In this document: in pieces, positions 5,505-14,200 of the stretch
Layout: each line of letters opens with the position of its first letter
How positions within the stretch are numbered: position 1 is the stretch's first letter
Source: CAIKZZ01 sp035524495
GTDB lineage: Bacteria; Pseudomonadota; Gammaproteobacteria; Steroidobacterales; Steroidobacteraceae
Length of the DNA stretch: 15,043 nt
NCBI GenBank assembly: GCA_035524495.1
Contig: DATKOR010000096.1
Span: 1-15,043, forward strand
Reading direction: 5' to 3'
The notes under the pieces: generated by a model
What the model was told of the DNA's origin: nothing
The model's database searches: none
What the model saw: only the letters and a program-made list of their open reading frames with translations
Made by a program: the position numbers and the translations under genes

Positions 5505-8081
5505 ATGACGGACCCAAGTGCCGCACGCGACGAGACCCGTCCCTGGCGCCGCTGGCTCGCGCCGGCGCTGTCGGTACTGGTGTTCGTGCTGGTCGCGGCG
5601 CTCCTGCACCACGTGCTCGGCAGCTACCGCCTGCACGACGTGCTCACGGAGCTGCGCGCGATCCCGCGCAGCTCCGTCGCGGGCGCGGCGCTGCTGACGG
5701 CCGGCAGCTACCTGATGCTGACGCTCTACGACTGGCTCGGCGTGCGCTACGTCGGCAAGCCGGTCGGCTACGCGCGCACCGCGCTCACCTCGTTCATCGC
5801 CTACGCGTTCGGCCACAACCTGAGCCTCGCGGCGTTCACCGGCGCGGCGGTCCGCTACCGGCTGTACTCGACCGAGGGGCTGACGACCGTCGACGTCGCG
5901 ACGATCGTGACGATGTGCGCGCTGACGACCGCAATCGGGGTTAGCGTGCTCGCGGGCTTCGCGCTCCTGATCGCGGTGCCGGGCGCCTCGGCGCTGCACC
6001 TCGGGCACGCATGGTCGCGGCTCGCGGGCCTGGCGCTCCTTTCGTGGGTGGCGGGCTACGTCGTGTGGGCCAGCCGCGCGCGCGAGCCGCTCGCGCTCGG
6101 CGCGTGGGCGCTGCGCCCGCCGGGGCCGGTGATCTCGCTGTCGCAGATCGTCGTCGCGGTGACCGACCTGTCACTGTCCTCCGGCGTCCTCTATCTGCTG
6201 CTGCCGTCGGGCGCGAGCACCGACTTCGTGACCTTCGCCGGGATCTACGCGGTCGCGGTCGTCGGCGGCATCGCCAGCCAGGTGCCGGGAGGCCTCGGCG
6301 TGTTCGAGGCGATCCTGCTGCTTGCGCTGCCGCAGGTGCCGGCGCCCCAGATGCTGGGCGCGCTGCTCGCGTACCGCGGCATCTACTACCTCGCGCCGCT
6401 GTTCATCGCGGCGGTCGCGCTCGCCGCGCAGGAGCTCTACCAGCACCGCACGCGGCTCGCGAGCGCGCGCGGGCTCCTCGATTCGCTGCTCGCGCCGATC
6501 GTGCCGCAGCTCGTCGGCGTGCTGGTCTTCGTCGCGGGCACGGTGCTCTTGCTCTCGGGCGCGACGCCGGCGCTCGATGCGCGGCTCGGCAAGCTCGTCG
6601 AGGTCGTGCCGCTGCCGCTCCTCGAGGCCTCGCACCTCGCGGGCAGCATCATCGGCGTCGGGCTCTTGATCCTCGCGCGCGCGCTGTTCCGGCGGGTGGC
6701 GGCCGCCTACCACCTGACGTTCTGGCTGCTGGTCGCGGGCAGCATCGCCTCGCTCGGCAAGGGCCTTGATTTCGAGGAGGCGACCTACCTCGGCGTCGTG
6801 CTGCTGGTGCTGTTCCTCGCGCGGCGGGCGTTCTACCGCCCGTCGACGATCATGAGCCAGCGCTTCACGCCGGTGTGGGTCGCGAGCATCGCGATCATCG
6901 TCGCGCTCAGCCTCTGGATCGGCTGGCTGTCGTCGCGGCACGTGCCGTACTCGGGCGACCTGTGGTGGACGATCGCGCTGCACGGCCACGCGCCGCGCGT
7001 GCTGCGCGCCTCGCTCGCGGTGGTCGTCGTGCTGGCGGCCTTCGTCACGGCGCAGCTGCTGAGGCCCGCGCCGCCCGCGCCCCACGATCCGGCCGCTCTC
7101 GACCTCGAGCGCGCCCGGCGCGCGATCGCGGCCGAGGACGCGAGCCTCGCGAACGCGGCGCTCGCGGGCGACAAGCGGCTGCTGTTCCACCCCGAGGGCG
7201 ACGCGTTCGTGATGTACCAGATCGGCGGCGGCAGCTGGGTCGCGCTCGGCGACCCGGTGGGACCGAAGGAGCGCGACGAGGATCTCGTCTGGGCGTTCCG
7301 CGAGCTCGTCGATCAGCGCGGGGCGCGCACGGTGTTCTACGAGGTCAGCAACCGCTCACTGTCGCTGTACGTCGACCTCGGGCTGTCGCTCTTGAAGCTC
7401 GGCGAGGAGGCACGCGTGCCGCTCGAGTCGTTCAGCCTCGAGGGCAGCGCGCGCGCCGACCTGCGCCAGTCGCGGCGGCGCGCCGAGCGCGATGGTGCGA
7501 GCTTCGAGGTGTTGCCGCCCGAGGCCGTGCCGCCGCTGCTGCCGCGGCTGCGGCAGATCTCCGACGCCTGGCTCGACGACAAGGCGACGGCCGAGAAAGG
7601 CTTCTCGCTCGGGGCGTTCTCCGAGCGCTACCTCGCGCAGTTCCCGATCGCGGTGGTGCGCGCCGAGGGCGACGTGGTGGCGTTCGCGAACCTGTGGCCG
7701 AGCGGCACGCGCGAGGAGCTCTCCGTCGACCTGATGCGCTTTCACCCCGACGCGCCGCGCAGCGCGATGGACTATCTCTTCATCAAGCTGATGCTGTGGG
7801 GCCGCGCCGAGGGCTACCGCTGGTTCAACCTCGGCATGGCGCCGCTCTCAGGCCTCGAGAACCGGGCGCTCGCGCCGCTGTGGCACCGGATGGGCAGCTT
7901 CCTGTACCGCCACGGCGAATCGTTCTACAACTTCGAGGGGCTCAGGCGCTACAAGGAGAAGTTCGACCCGGTGTGGGAGCCGCGTTATCTCGCGAGCCCG
8001 GGCGGCCTGCACCTCGCGCGCGTGCTCATCGACGTCTCGACGCTGATCTCGGGCGGACTCAAGGAGCTGATCACCAAATGA
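5505..8081 (+). CDS. mprF: Bifunctional phosphatidylglycerol aminoacyltransferase/flippase MprF
   Basis: This 858-residue protein has the two-part MprF layout. An N-terminal membrane region (about residues 15-520, many helices) includes the conserved flippase stretch SQVPGGLGVFEAILLLALP (about 257-275). A soluble C-terminal DUF2156 synthase domain (about 530-858) carries LLFHPEGDAFVMYQIGGGSW, ISDAWLDDKATAEKGFSLG and the terminal RYKEKFDPVWEPRYLA signature (about 815). The enzyme transfers an amino acid, usually lysine, from aminoacyl-tRNA to phosphatidylglycerol and flips the product to the outer leaflet, lowering surface charge and raising resistance to cationic peptides. The length matches full-size MprF. 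The start is ATG at 5505 (MTDPSAARDETRPW); no ribosome site is evident before it. The stop overlaps the virJ-like start by 4 nt, coupling synthesis to a hydrolase. The amino acid specificity cannot be read from the sequence. Confidence 0.95.
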   Translation: MTDPSAARDETRPWRRWLAPALSVLVFVLVAALLHHVLGSYRLHDVLTELRAIPRSSVAGAALLTAGSYLMLTLYDWLGVRYVGKPVGYARTALTSFIAYAFGHNLSLAAFTGAAVRYRLYSTEGLTTVDVATIVTMCALTTAIGVSVLAGFALLIAVPGASALHLGHAWSRLAGLALLSWVAGYVVWASRAREPLALGAWALRPPGPVISLSQIVVAVTDLSLSSGVLYLLLPSGASTDFVTFAGIYAVAVVGGIASQVPGGLGVFEAILLLALPQVPAPQMLGALLAYRGIYYLAPLFIAAVALAAQELYQHRTRLASARGLLDSLLAPIVPQLVGVLVFVAGTVLLLSGATPALDARLGKLVEVVPLPLLEASHLAGSIIGVGLLILARALFRRVAAAYHLTFWLLVAGSIASLGKGLDFEEATYLGVVLLVLFLARRAFYRPSTIMSQRFTPVWVASIAIIVALSLWIGWLSSRHVPYSGDLWWTIALHGHAPRVLRASLAVVVVLAAFVTAQLLRPAPPAPHDPAALDLERARRAIAAEDASLANAALAGDKRLLFHPEGDAFVMYQIGGGSWVALGDPVGPKERDEDLVWAFRELVDQRGARTVFYEVSNRSLSLYVDLGLSLLKLGEEARVPLESFSLEGSARADLRQSRRRAERDGASFEVLPPEAVPPLLPRLRQISDAWLDDKATAEKGFSLGAFSERYLAQFPIAVVRAEGDVVAFANLWPSGTREELSVDLMRFHPDAPRSAMDYLFIKLMLWGRAEGYRWFNLGMAPLSGLENRALAPLWHRMGSFLYRHGESFYNFEGLRRYKEKFDPVWEPRYLASPGGLHLARVLIDVSTLISGGLKELITK

Positions 8082-9571
8082 CGATGCGGGAAATCACGCT
8101 GGCGGGCACGCTCGCCGTCGCGGTGCTCGGCGCCGGGGGCGCGCGAGGCGCCGATCCTGCGGCGCCGGCGCCCGGCACCGGGCTTGATGCGCCGGCCCCG
8201 AAGATCGCGGGCGAGCAGAAGCTGCACTACGGGGCCTTCGGCGAGGTCACGATTTACCGGCCGGCGGCGAAGGTCACGAGCGTCGCGCTCTTCGTCTCGG
8301 GCGACGGTGGCTGGAACCTCGGCGTCGTCGACATGGCGCGCCACCTTCTCGAGCAGGGCGCCGCGGTCGTCGGCATCGACATCCGCAGCTATCGCAAGGC
8401 GCTCAACACCCCGGGGTCCGCTTGCAAGAGCTTGGCCGTCGACTTCGAGGGCCTCGCGCACGAGGTCGAGCAGCGACTGAAGCTCGGCGACTATCTCCCG
8501 CCGGTGCTCGTCGGCTACTCCTCGGGCGCGACGCTCGTCTACGCGACGGTCGTCGAGGCGCCGAAGGGGACCTTCGCCGGTGCGCTCAGCCTCGGCTTCT
8601 GCCCCGATCTCGACGTCACGCAGAAGATCTGCCGCGGCAGCGGACTCGAGTACGCCTGGCAGTACGCGAAGGGCAAGACGCCGGCGCCCGTCGAGGGCGT
8701 GCTGTTCTCGGCGGCCAAAGGCAACGTGACGCCCTGGATCGCGCTGCAGGGCGACGCCGACCAGGTGTGCAGCCCCGCGGGCACGCGCAGCTTCGTGGCC
8801 GCGACCGGCAGCGCCGAGCTCGTGTGGCTGCCGAAGGTCGGGCACGGCTTCTCGGTCGAGAAGAACTGGCTCGCGCAGTTTCGAAGCGCCTACGCCAGGC
8901 TCGCCGCGCACGCCGCCCCGCCGAAGGTCACGCTCGCCGAGGTCCAGGACCTTCCGCTCGTCGAAGTGCCGGCCGCGGGCGCGGCGCCGGCGGGCGCCGA
9001 GACGCTGTTCGCGGTGCTCTTGACCGGGGACGGCGGCTGGGCGGGCATCGACCAGGACGTCGCCGGGGCGCTCGCGGCGCACGGCATCCCGGTCGTCGGC
9101 TGGAACTCGCTGAAGTACTACTGGTCGGGCCGGACGCCCGAGACCGCGGCGCGCGACCTCGAGCGCATCGTGCGCCGCTATGCGGCCGCCTGGCACCGCC
9201 CGCAGGTGCTGCTGGTCGGGTACTCGTTCGGCGCCGACGTGCTGCCCTTCCTCTACACGCGGCTGCCCGCCGAGCTCAAGGCCGAGGTGCGCAGCGTGAA
9301 TCTCCTCGCGCTCAGCGACTCGGCGAGCTTCGAATTTCACGTCGCCGACTGGATTCCGGGTGCCGACTCCGGCGGGCGGCCGACGCTGCCCGAGATCGCG
9401 CGCATGGGCGATGCGCACCTGCTGTGCCTTTACGGGGCGACCGAGGGCGAGAGTCCGTGCCGGACGCTGCACGGCCCGACGGTCACGAGCGTCGCGCTCT
9501 CCGGCGGGCACCATTTCGACGGCGACTACGGCGCGCTCGCGAACCAGATCCTCGAGCACGCGCGACGCTGA
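8078..9571 (+). CDS. Periplasmic VirJ/AcvB-type alpha/beta hydrolase (probable aminoacyl-phosphatidylglycerol hydrolase)
   Basis: This 497-residue protein has a signal peptide (about residues 1-25, ending GGARG|ADP) and two tandem VirJ-like alpha/beta-hydrolase domains. Domain 1 has VSGDGGWN (73-80), nucleophile-elbow GYSSG with Ser148 and GHGF with His256. Domain 2 has TGDGGWAG (316-323), GYSFG with Ser383 and GGHHF with His478/His479. The two-domain size equals Agrobacterium AcvB rather than the shorter VirJ. AcvB follows the MprF homologue LpiA in an operon and hydrolyses lysyl-phosphatidylglycerol in the periplasm; the same gene order here supports that role. The start ATG at 8078 overlaps the mprF stop (ATGA), with AAGGAG at 8061-8066. 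A second ATG at 8084 is also possible but lies farther from the ribosome site. Both domains retain Ser and His, so either or both may be active. Confidence 0.88.
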   Translation: MTMREITLAGTLAVAVLGAGGARGADPAAPAPGTGLDAPAPKIAGEQKLHYGAFGEVTIYRPAAKVTSVALFVSGDGGWNLGVVDMARHLLEQGAAVVGIDIRSYRKALNTPGSACKSLAVDFEGLAHEVEQRLKLGDYLPPVLVGYSSGATLVYATVVEAPKGTFAGALSLGFCPDLDVTQKICRGSGLEYAWQYAKGKTPAPVEGVLFSAAKGNVTPWIALQGDADQVCSPAGTRSFVAATGSAELVWLPKVGHGFSVEKNWLAQFRSAYARLAAHAAPPKVTLAEVQDLPLVEVPAAGAAPAGAETLFAVLLTGDGGWAGIDQDVAGALAAHGIPVVGWNSLKYYWSGRTPETAARDLERIVRRYAAAWHRPQVLLVGYSFGADVLPFLYTRLPAELKAEVRSVNLLALSDSASFEFHVADWIPGADSGGRPTLPEIARMGDAHLLCLYGATEGESPCRTLHGPTVTSVALSGGHHFDGDYGALANQILEHARR

Positions 9572-9589
9572 CGGTCGGCGCGGATGGCC

Positions 9590-9601
9590 GGCGCCGGCGC
9601 C
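9590..9601. repeat. 12-bp perfect palindrome in the virJ-oxygenase gap
   Basis: GGCGCCGGCGCC is its own reverse complement and lies 18 nt after the virJ-like stop, in the 104-bp gap before the first oxygenase gene. No T-run follows, so it is not a classical terminator. No convincing promoter was seen in the gap, which is otherwise featureless. Its composition makes chance occurrence plausible. Confidence 0.3.
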
Positions 9602-9675
9602 GCTGTGGGAACATCGCCGGCAACCGCGGGGACGGAGGGGAGCGTGATCGAGCCAGCCGACGGGCCGGTGGAAGC

Positions 9676-10332
9676 ATGAGCGATCGGGTCGTCCCGATCC
9701 TCGCGACGCCCTTCGGCCGCACGACGCTGCCGGCGGCGGAAGCCCTGAACGCGACGCTCCGCGGACGCTTTGCCGAGCGGGCCGCCGCGGTTCCCGGCGC
9801 GCCCGGCTCGAACCCGCTCTGCTACCGCAGCCCGGACGATCTCTTCGAGTGGCCTGATCCGGCCGTCCGCGAGCTGACGCAGGGGATCTTCGCCGGCATC
9901 TACGACCTCGTCGCCGAGATCAGCGCGCTCGATGAGCCGCAGCTGCGCTCGCTCACGCTGCAGGCACGCGGCTGGTACACGATCGTGCGCCCGGACGGCT
10001 GCGTGCCGGCGGCGAGCTATCCGCTCTCGGCGTGGATCGCCGTCTACTGCGTCGCGGCGCCGGAGCCGTCGCCGTCGCGGCGCGACAGCGGCATGCTGCG
10101 GCTCTACGAGTCGCGGCTCGGCACGATGTTCCAGGACGCCACCAACGCGACGATGCGGTTGCCGTACGCGGCCGGCCACTACGCGTGGCGCCCGGCCCCG
10201 GGGCAGATCGCCCTGTTCCCGGCCTCGGTGACCCACGAGGTCGCGCTCGTGCGCGCCGCCGGGGAACTCGTCCTCGTGACTGCGCGCGTGCGCTTCGTGG
10301 CGCCCGGTCAGACGGGGCTTGCGACATGGTGA
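9676..10332 (+). CDS. 2OG-Fe(II) oxygenase-like protein with degenerate metal site (probable pseudoenzyme)
   Basis: This 218-residue protein is paralogous to the next gene. Both open with a 'FxxPFGxxxLxxxEALN' pattern, share the F/RWP segment, a W-x(15-18)-P-x(5-6)-AVYCV core and a GQ(I/L)xLFPxxVxHEV strand. This fits the TIGR02466-like putative 2OG-Fe(II) oxygenases. In the core the partner reads AHNHP; here the aligned residues are AASYP, so both His are replaced (Ala113, Tyr115). Distal His187 is kept, but the Arg expected to bind 2-oxoglutarate (Arg206 in the partner) aligns with Leu198. The start is ATG at 9676 with a weak GGTGGA site. The frame ends TGA at 10330-10332, overlapping the next ATG (10326) by 7 nt, so the pair is likely translated together. 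It may act as a regulatory or structural partner, or bind an unusual ligand; loss of catalysis is inferred from my own alignment. Confidence 0.75.
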   Translation: MSDRVVPILATPFGRTTLPAAEALNATLRGRFAERAAAVPGAPGSNPLCYRSPDDLFEWPDPAVRELTQGIFAGIYDLVAEISALDEPQLRSLTLQARGWYTIVRPDGCVPAASYPLSAWIAVYCVAAPEPSPSRRDSGMLRLYESRLGTMFQDATNATMRLPYAAGHYAWRPAPGQIALFPASVTHEVALVRAAGELVLVTARVRFVAPGQTGLATW

Positions 10333-10976
10333 CGCCGGAGGTCAAGGTCGCGCCGCTCTTCGCGGTGCCGTTCGGCGAGGCGCGGCTCGCCCCCTGCGAG
10401 GCGCTCAATCGCGACCTCGAGGCGCTCTTCCTCGCGCGCGAGAACGACGAGCATCGCAACCCGACCCCGAGCCACGTCGCGCAGCAGGAGACGTTCGAGA
10501 GCCGCTTCAACCTCTTCCGCTGGCCCGAGGCCTGCGTGCAGGAGCTCAGGCGCTTCATGCTCGATGCGATCGGGCGGATGGTGCTGCAGACGACGACGCT
10601 CGGGCCTCAGGACCTCGCGCGGCTGACGCTGCACAACCACACGTGGTTTCACGTGTCGCGCTATGCGGGCTCCTTCGTCGCCCACAACCACCCGATGGCC
10701 TGCTGGTCGGCCGTCTATTGCGTGCGCGCCGGCGAGGTCGTCGCGGCCCAGCCGCAGAGCGGACTCCTCAGGTTCCTCGACCCGCGCCAGGGCGCAGGCG
10801 CCTACCAGGATCCGGCGATCGCGACGATGCATCGCGCCTTCGTCGCGCGCCCGCTCGAGATCCGGCTCGTCGAGGGGCAGCTCCTGATGTTCCCGTCGTA
10901 CGTCTTTCACGAGGTCGCGCCGTTCTACGGCCGGGACACGCGGATCACCGTCGCGACCAACTGCTGGCTCGCGTAA
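10326..10976 (+). CDS. Putative 2OG-Fe(II) oxygenase (TIGR02466-like), active-site residues retained
   Basis: This 216-residue soluble protein shows the double-stranded beta-helix oxygenase pattern. It has HNHTWFHVSRYAGSF (about 103-117), the metal-site segment AHNHP (His120, His122), ACWSAVYCV, then LLRFLDPR and the C-terminal strand LLMFPSYVFHEV with His195. Arg206 in DTRITVATN is placed to bind the carboxylate of 2-oxoglutarate. Which of His120 and His122 is the iron ligand was not determined. The family length of about 200 residues agrees. The start is ATG at 10326, inside the end of the upstream paralogue; GGGG in the preceding codons could act as a weak ribosome site. No signal peptide is present, so it is cytoplasmic. 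The substrate is unknown. Family members often modify peptides, proteins or small molecules. The TonB receptor downstream begins 287 bp later with its own leader and need not be co-transcribed. Confidence 0.8.
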   Translation: MVTPEVKVAPLFAVPFGEARLAPCEALNRDLEALFLARENDEHRNPTPSHVAQQETFESRFNLFRWPEACVQELRRFMLDAIGRMVLQTTTLGPQDLARLTLHNHTWFHVSRYAGSFVAHNHPMACWSAVYCVRAGEVVAAQPQSGLLRFLDPRQGAGAYQDPAIATMHRAFVARPLEIRLVEGQLLMFPSYVFHEVAPFYGRDTRITVATNCWLA

Positions 10977-10997
10977 ATCGCTGCAAGAAAGCCCGAA

Positions 10998-11077
10998 AAG
11001 CCTCGTTTGTGCGTCGCACCACGCGTTGCGCGGCGATGTTGCACGCCTACCACACAAATTGTCTGGGCGCGAGGCTT
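10998..11077. repeat. Nested inverted repeat that could fold as a structured RNA
   Basis: AAGCCTCG (10998-11005) pairs perfectly with CGAGGCTT (11070-11077). The bases immediately inside, TTTGTG (11006-11011), pair with CACAAA (11053-11058), leaving an 11-nt bulge on the 3' side and an inner part of about 40 nt with further short GC complementarity. It lies just after the second oxygenase stop and has no trailing T-run. It could be a 3' UTR structure, an RNA leader or a small RNA; no promoter was identified for it. Confidence 0.35.
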
Positions 11078-11117
11078 CTGGGACGAAACAATCCAAATCC
11101 CAGCTATTCCTTCGTAG

Positions 11118-11144
11118 CCGCCGTACGTAACTTTACGTAGGCGG
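11118..11144. promoter_or_regulatory. Near-perfect operator-like inverted repeat upstream of the TonB receptor
   Basis: CCGCC-G-TACGTAA (11118-11130), CT, TTACGTA-GGCGG (11133-11144): 12-bp complementary arms with a single unpaired G and a 2-bp centre. The core halves TACGTAA/TTACGTA are perfect. It is not followed by T residues, so it is not a terminator. It overlaps the proposed -35 of the receptor promoter, as expected for a repressor operator. Confidence 0.5.
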
Positions 11145-11161
11145 GACATGCCTTGTAGTAT
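11132..11161 (+). promoter_or_regulatory. Candidate promoter for the TonB-dependent receptor
   Basis: TTTACG (11132-11137), an 18-nt spacer and TAGTAT (11156-11161) match sigma-70 -35 and -10 consensus at four of six bases each. The predicted start near 11168 gives a leader of about 95 nt. The region is distinctly AT-richer than the surroundings. Downstream, AAACG recurs at 11204, 11216 and 11239, and GTAAACGCTTTC (11214-11225) is a LacI-operator-like imperfect dyad. Confidence 0.35.
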
Positions 11162-11263
11162 TTTGACCAAAGGCCGAGGAGGGGTCGGCCGGTAACGACG
11201 CGGAAACGAGGGCGTAAACGCTTTCGATTCCGATCTCGAAACGATTCATAGGGGAACCATCGC

Positions 11264-14200
11264 ATGACGAATTCAAGTCGCACGTTGCGGCAGGCGGTTC
11301 GTTTTACGCTCGCAGCATCGGCCATGACGGCCGCATCTCCGCTTGCGCTCGCGCAGACGGCGCCGGTGCAGACCGCTCCGGCTGCGACCCAGGAAGAGGT
11401 CGTCGTCACCGGTTCGCGCATTCAACAGTCGCCGAACGATGTGTCGATCAGCCCGGTGACCAGCGTCACGTCCGTCGACATCCAGCAGACCGGCCTGACC
11501 CGCGCCGAGGACCTGCTGAATAACCTGCCGCAGGTCGTCGCCGAGCAGGGCTCGGGCCTGGCGATCAGTTCGAACGGCACCGCGACCATCAGCCTGCGAG
11601 GCCTCGGCTCCAACCGCACGCTGGTGCTCGTCAACGGGCGGCGCCTGAACCCGGGCGGAGGTATCGGCCTCAACTTCGGATCGGTCCCCGATATCAACCA
11701 GATCCCGGCGGACCTCATCGAGCGCGCCGACGTGCTGACGGGCGGCGCCTCGGCGGTGTACGGCGCCGACGCGGTCGCGGGCGTCGTCAACTTCGTGCTC
11801 AACACGAAGTACCAGGGCGTCAAGCTCGACGCGAACTACAGCTTCTACAACCACAAGAATGACAGCGCGCAGTACCTGGGCTACCTGGACTCCGCCGGCT
11901 ACCCGCGTCCACCGTCGACGGTCAACACCGGCCAGACGAAGGACCTGTCGCTGGTCGCCGGCTTCAACTTTGCCGACGATCGCGGCAACGCGAGCATTTA
12001 CGCGACTTATATGAACACGCAGCCGGTCGCGGGCTACCAGATCGACCATGCGGGTTGCACGTTGAACGGTCCTTCGTCGCTCCCCGGGCCGAGCTCGATC
12101 GTCTGCGGCGGCTCGAGCACGAGCGCGACGGGCAAGTTTCAGGAACACGGCCTGAAAGGCACCCCCGCCAAGGACACCACGCTGGTCAACGACACCGTGG
12201 ACGCCACGACCGGCCTGATGCGTCCGTTCGCGCAGAAGGACTACTACAACTACGGCGCGCTCAGCTACTTCCAGCGCGGCGCCGAGCGCTTCACGGCCGG
12301 CGCGTTCCTGCACTTCGACATCAACGATCACACGAACATCTATTCGGAGTTCATGTACGCGCGCAACACCTCGACCGCCCAGTACGGTCCGTCGGGCGCG
12401 TTCGCGTACGTGCAGTTCAAGACGAACTGCTCGAATCCGCTCTTCACCGCGCAGGAAGTGCAGGTGCTCTGCGACCCGACCAACGTTGCCGAGAACCAGG
12501 CGCTTTACGGCCTGACCAACCCCGGCGACATCATGCTGCGAATCGCGCGGCGTAACGTCGAAGGTGGAGGCCGCCTCGACAACTACGAGTCGAACTCCTT
12601 CAAGGAAACGGTCGGCCTCAAGGGTAAGTTCGGTCAGGCGTGGTCGTACGACGTCTACGGCCAGATCGGCATCACGCACTTCAGCAACAACGAAGGCAAC
12701 TTCCTCGGCGCCCAGCAGGTCAACCTCGCCCTCGACGTCGTCGCCAATCCCGCGACCGGCGGCGTGGTCGGCGTGGCGCCGGGTGCCCCGGTCTGCGCCT
12801 CGCGCCTGAACGGGACGGATCCCAACTGCGTGCCTTGGAACATCTACCAGCCGGGTGGCGTGACCGCGGACCAGCTGACGTACCTGACGGTGCCGTCGAC
12901 GTTCTCGACGAAGACCACCGAGTACATCACCTCCGGATCGGTGACGGGCGATCTCGGCAAGTACGGCGTGAAGCTGCCGACGGCGCAAAGCGGCCTCGTG
13001 ATCAATCTAGGCGCCGAGTACCGCCAGGAGACCTACAGCTTCGACCCGGACTACATCTACGCCAACGGGTTCGCCTCGGGCGGCAACGGCGCCGCGCATC
13101 CGATCCACGGCGAGTTTCACGTGTCCGAGCTCTTCACCGAGATGCGCCTGCCGATCGTGGACGAGAAGCCGGGCTTCTATGACCTGTCGGCCGAAGCGGG
13201 CTACCGCTACTCCGACTACACCTCGGGCTTCAACACCAACACGTTCAAGATCGGCCTCGAGTGGGCGCCGGTCCAGGACGTGCGCCTGCGCGGCAGCTAC
13301 AACCGCGCGATCCGTGCGCCGAGCCTGTCGGACCTGTACTCGCCACCGATCGTCGGCGCCGGCGGCACGGCCGATCCGTGCTGGGGCAAGAATCCTGTCT
13401 ACACGCCCGCGCAGTGCGCGCGCACGGGCGTCACTGCGCTCGAGTACGGCAACATCGAGACCAACCCGGCGGCACAGATCAACAACGTACTTTCGGGCAA
13501 CATCAACCTCAAGCCCGAGACCGCCGATACGTACTCGTTCGGCGTCGTGTGGCAGCCGCAGGCGATCCGCGGCCTGGTCATGTCGCTCGACTACTACGAC
13601 ATCAAGATCAAGGACACGATCCAGACGCTGTCGACCAACACCGTGATCGCGAACTGCGCGAACACGGGTCAGGCGTCGCTGTGCGGCCTGATCCACCGCG
13701 GCGCCGACGGCTCGCTCTGGACCGACGTGACGGACTTCGTCGACACGACAGAGCAGAACATCGGTACCGTCAAGACCGCGGGCGTTGACCTCAAGACGCA
13801 CTACCGGCTGGACGCGGGATCGACCGGCAAGTTCATCTTCGACCTGACCGGCACCCGCGTGCAGAGCTTCGTCACGCAGCCGCTGCCGACCGGCGGCTCG
13901 TACGACTGCGCGGGCCTCTGGGGCAGCACCTGCAACGCGCCGCTGCCGCGGTGGCGGCATGTGCTCAACACGACGTGGTCGACGCCGTGGGCGGGACTCG
14001 ACGTGACGGCGCGGTGGCGTTACATCGGCCACTCGGACGTCGACCGGTCGAGCTCGAACCCGTTGCTGTCGGCGCTCTACTACCAGTCGACGGCGCACAT
14101 CCCGGCGTACACCTACATCGACCTCTCAGCGTCAATGCCGGTGACGAGCGGGGTCAGCGTGCGGCTCGGTGTCAACAACCTGACCGACAAGAACCCGCCG

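Noticed and set aside
7985..9559. 524-residue minus-strand frame opposite the virJ-like gene
   Set aside because: No domain pattern or ribosome site, and charge-rich shadow composition; the plus strand carries two recognisable hydrolase domains.
11010..11020. Short dyad GTGCG-T-CGCAC as a separate operator or terminator
   Set aside because: Only 5-bp arms, no T-run, and it lies within the larger nested repeat already described.
11273..12988. 571-residue minus-strand frame opposite the TonB receptor
   Set aside because: Arg/Val/Asp-rich shadow of the receptor plug and barrel coding sequence, with no independent support.
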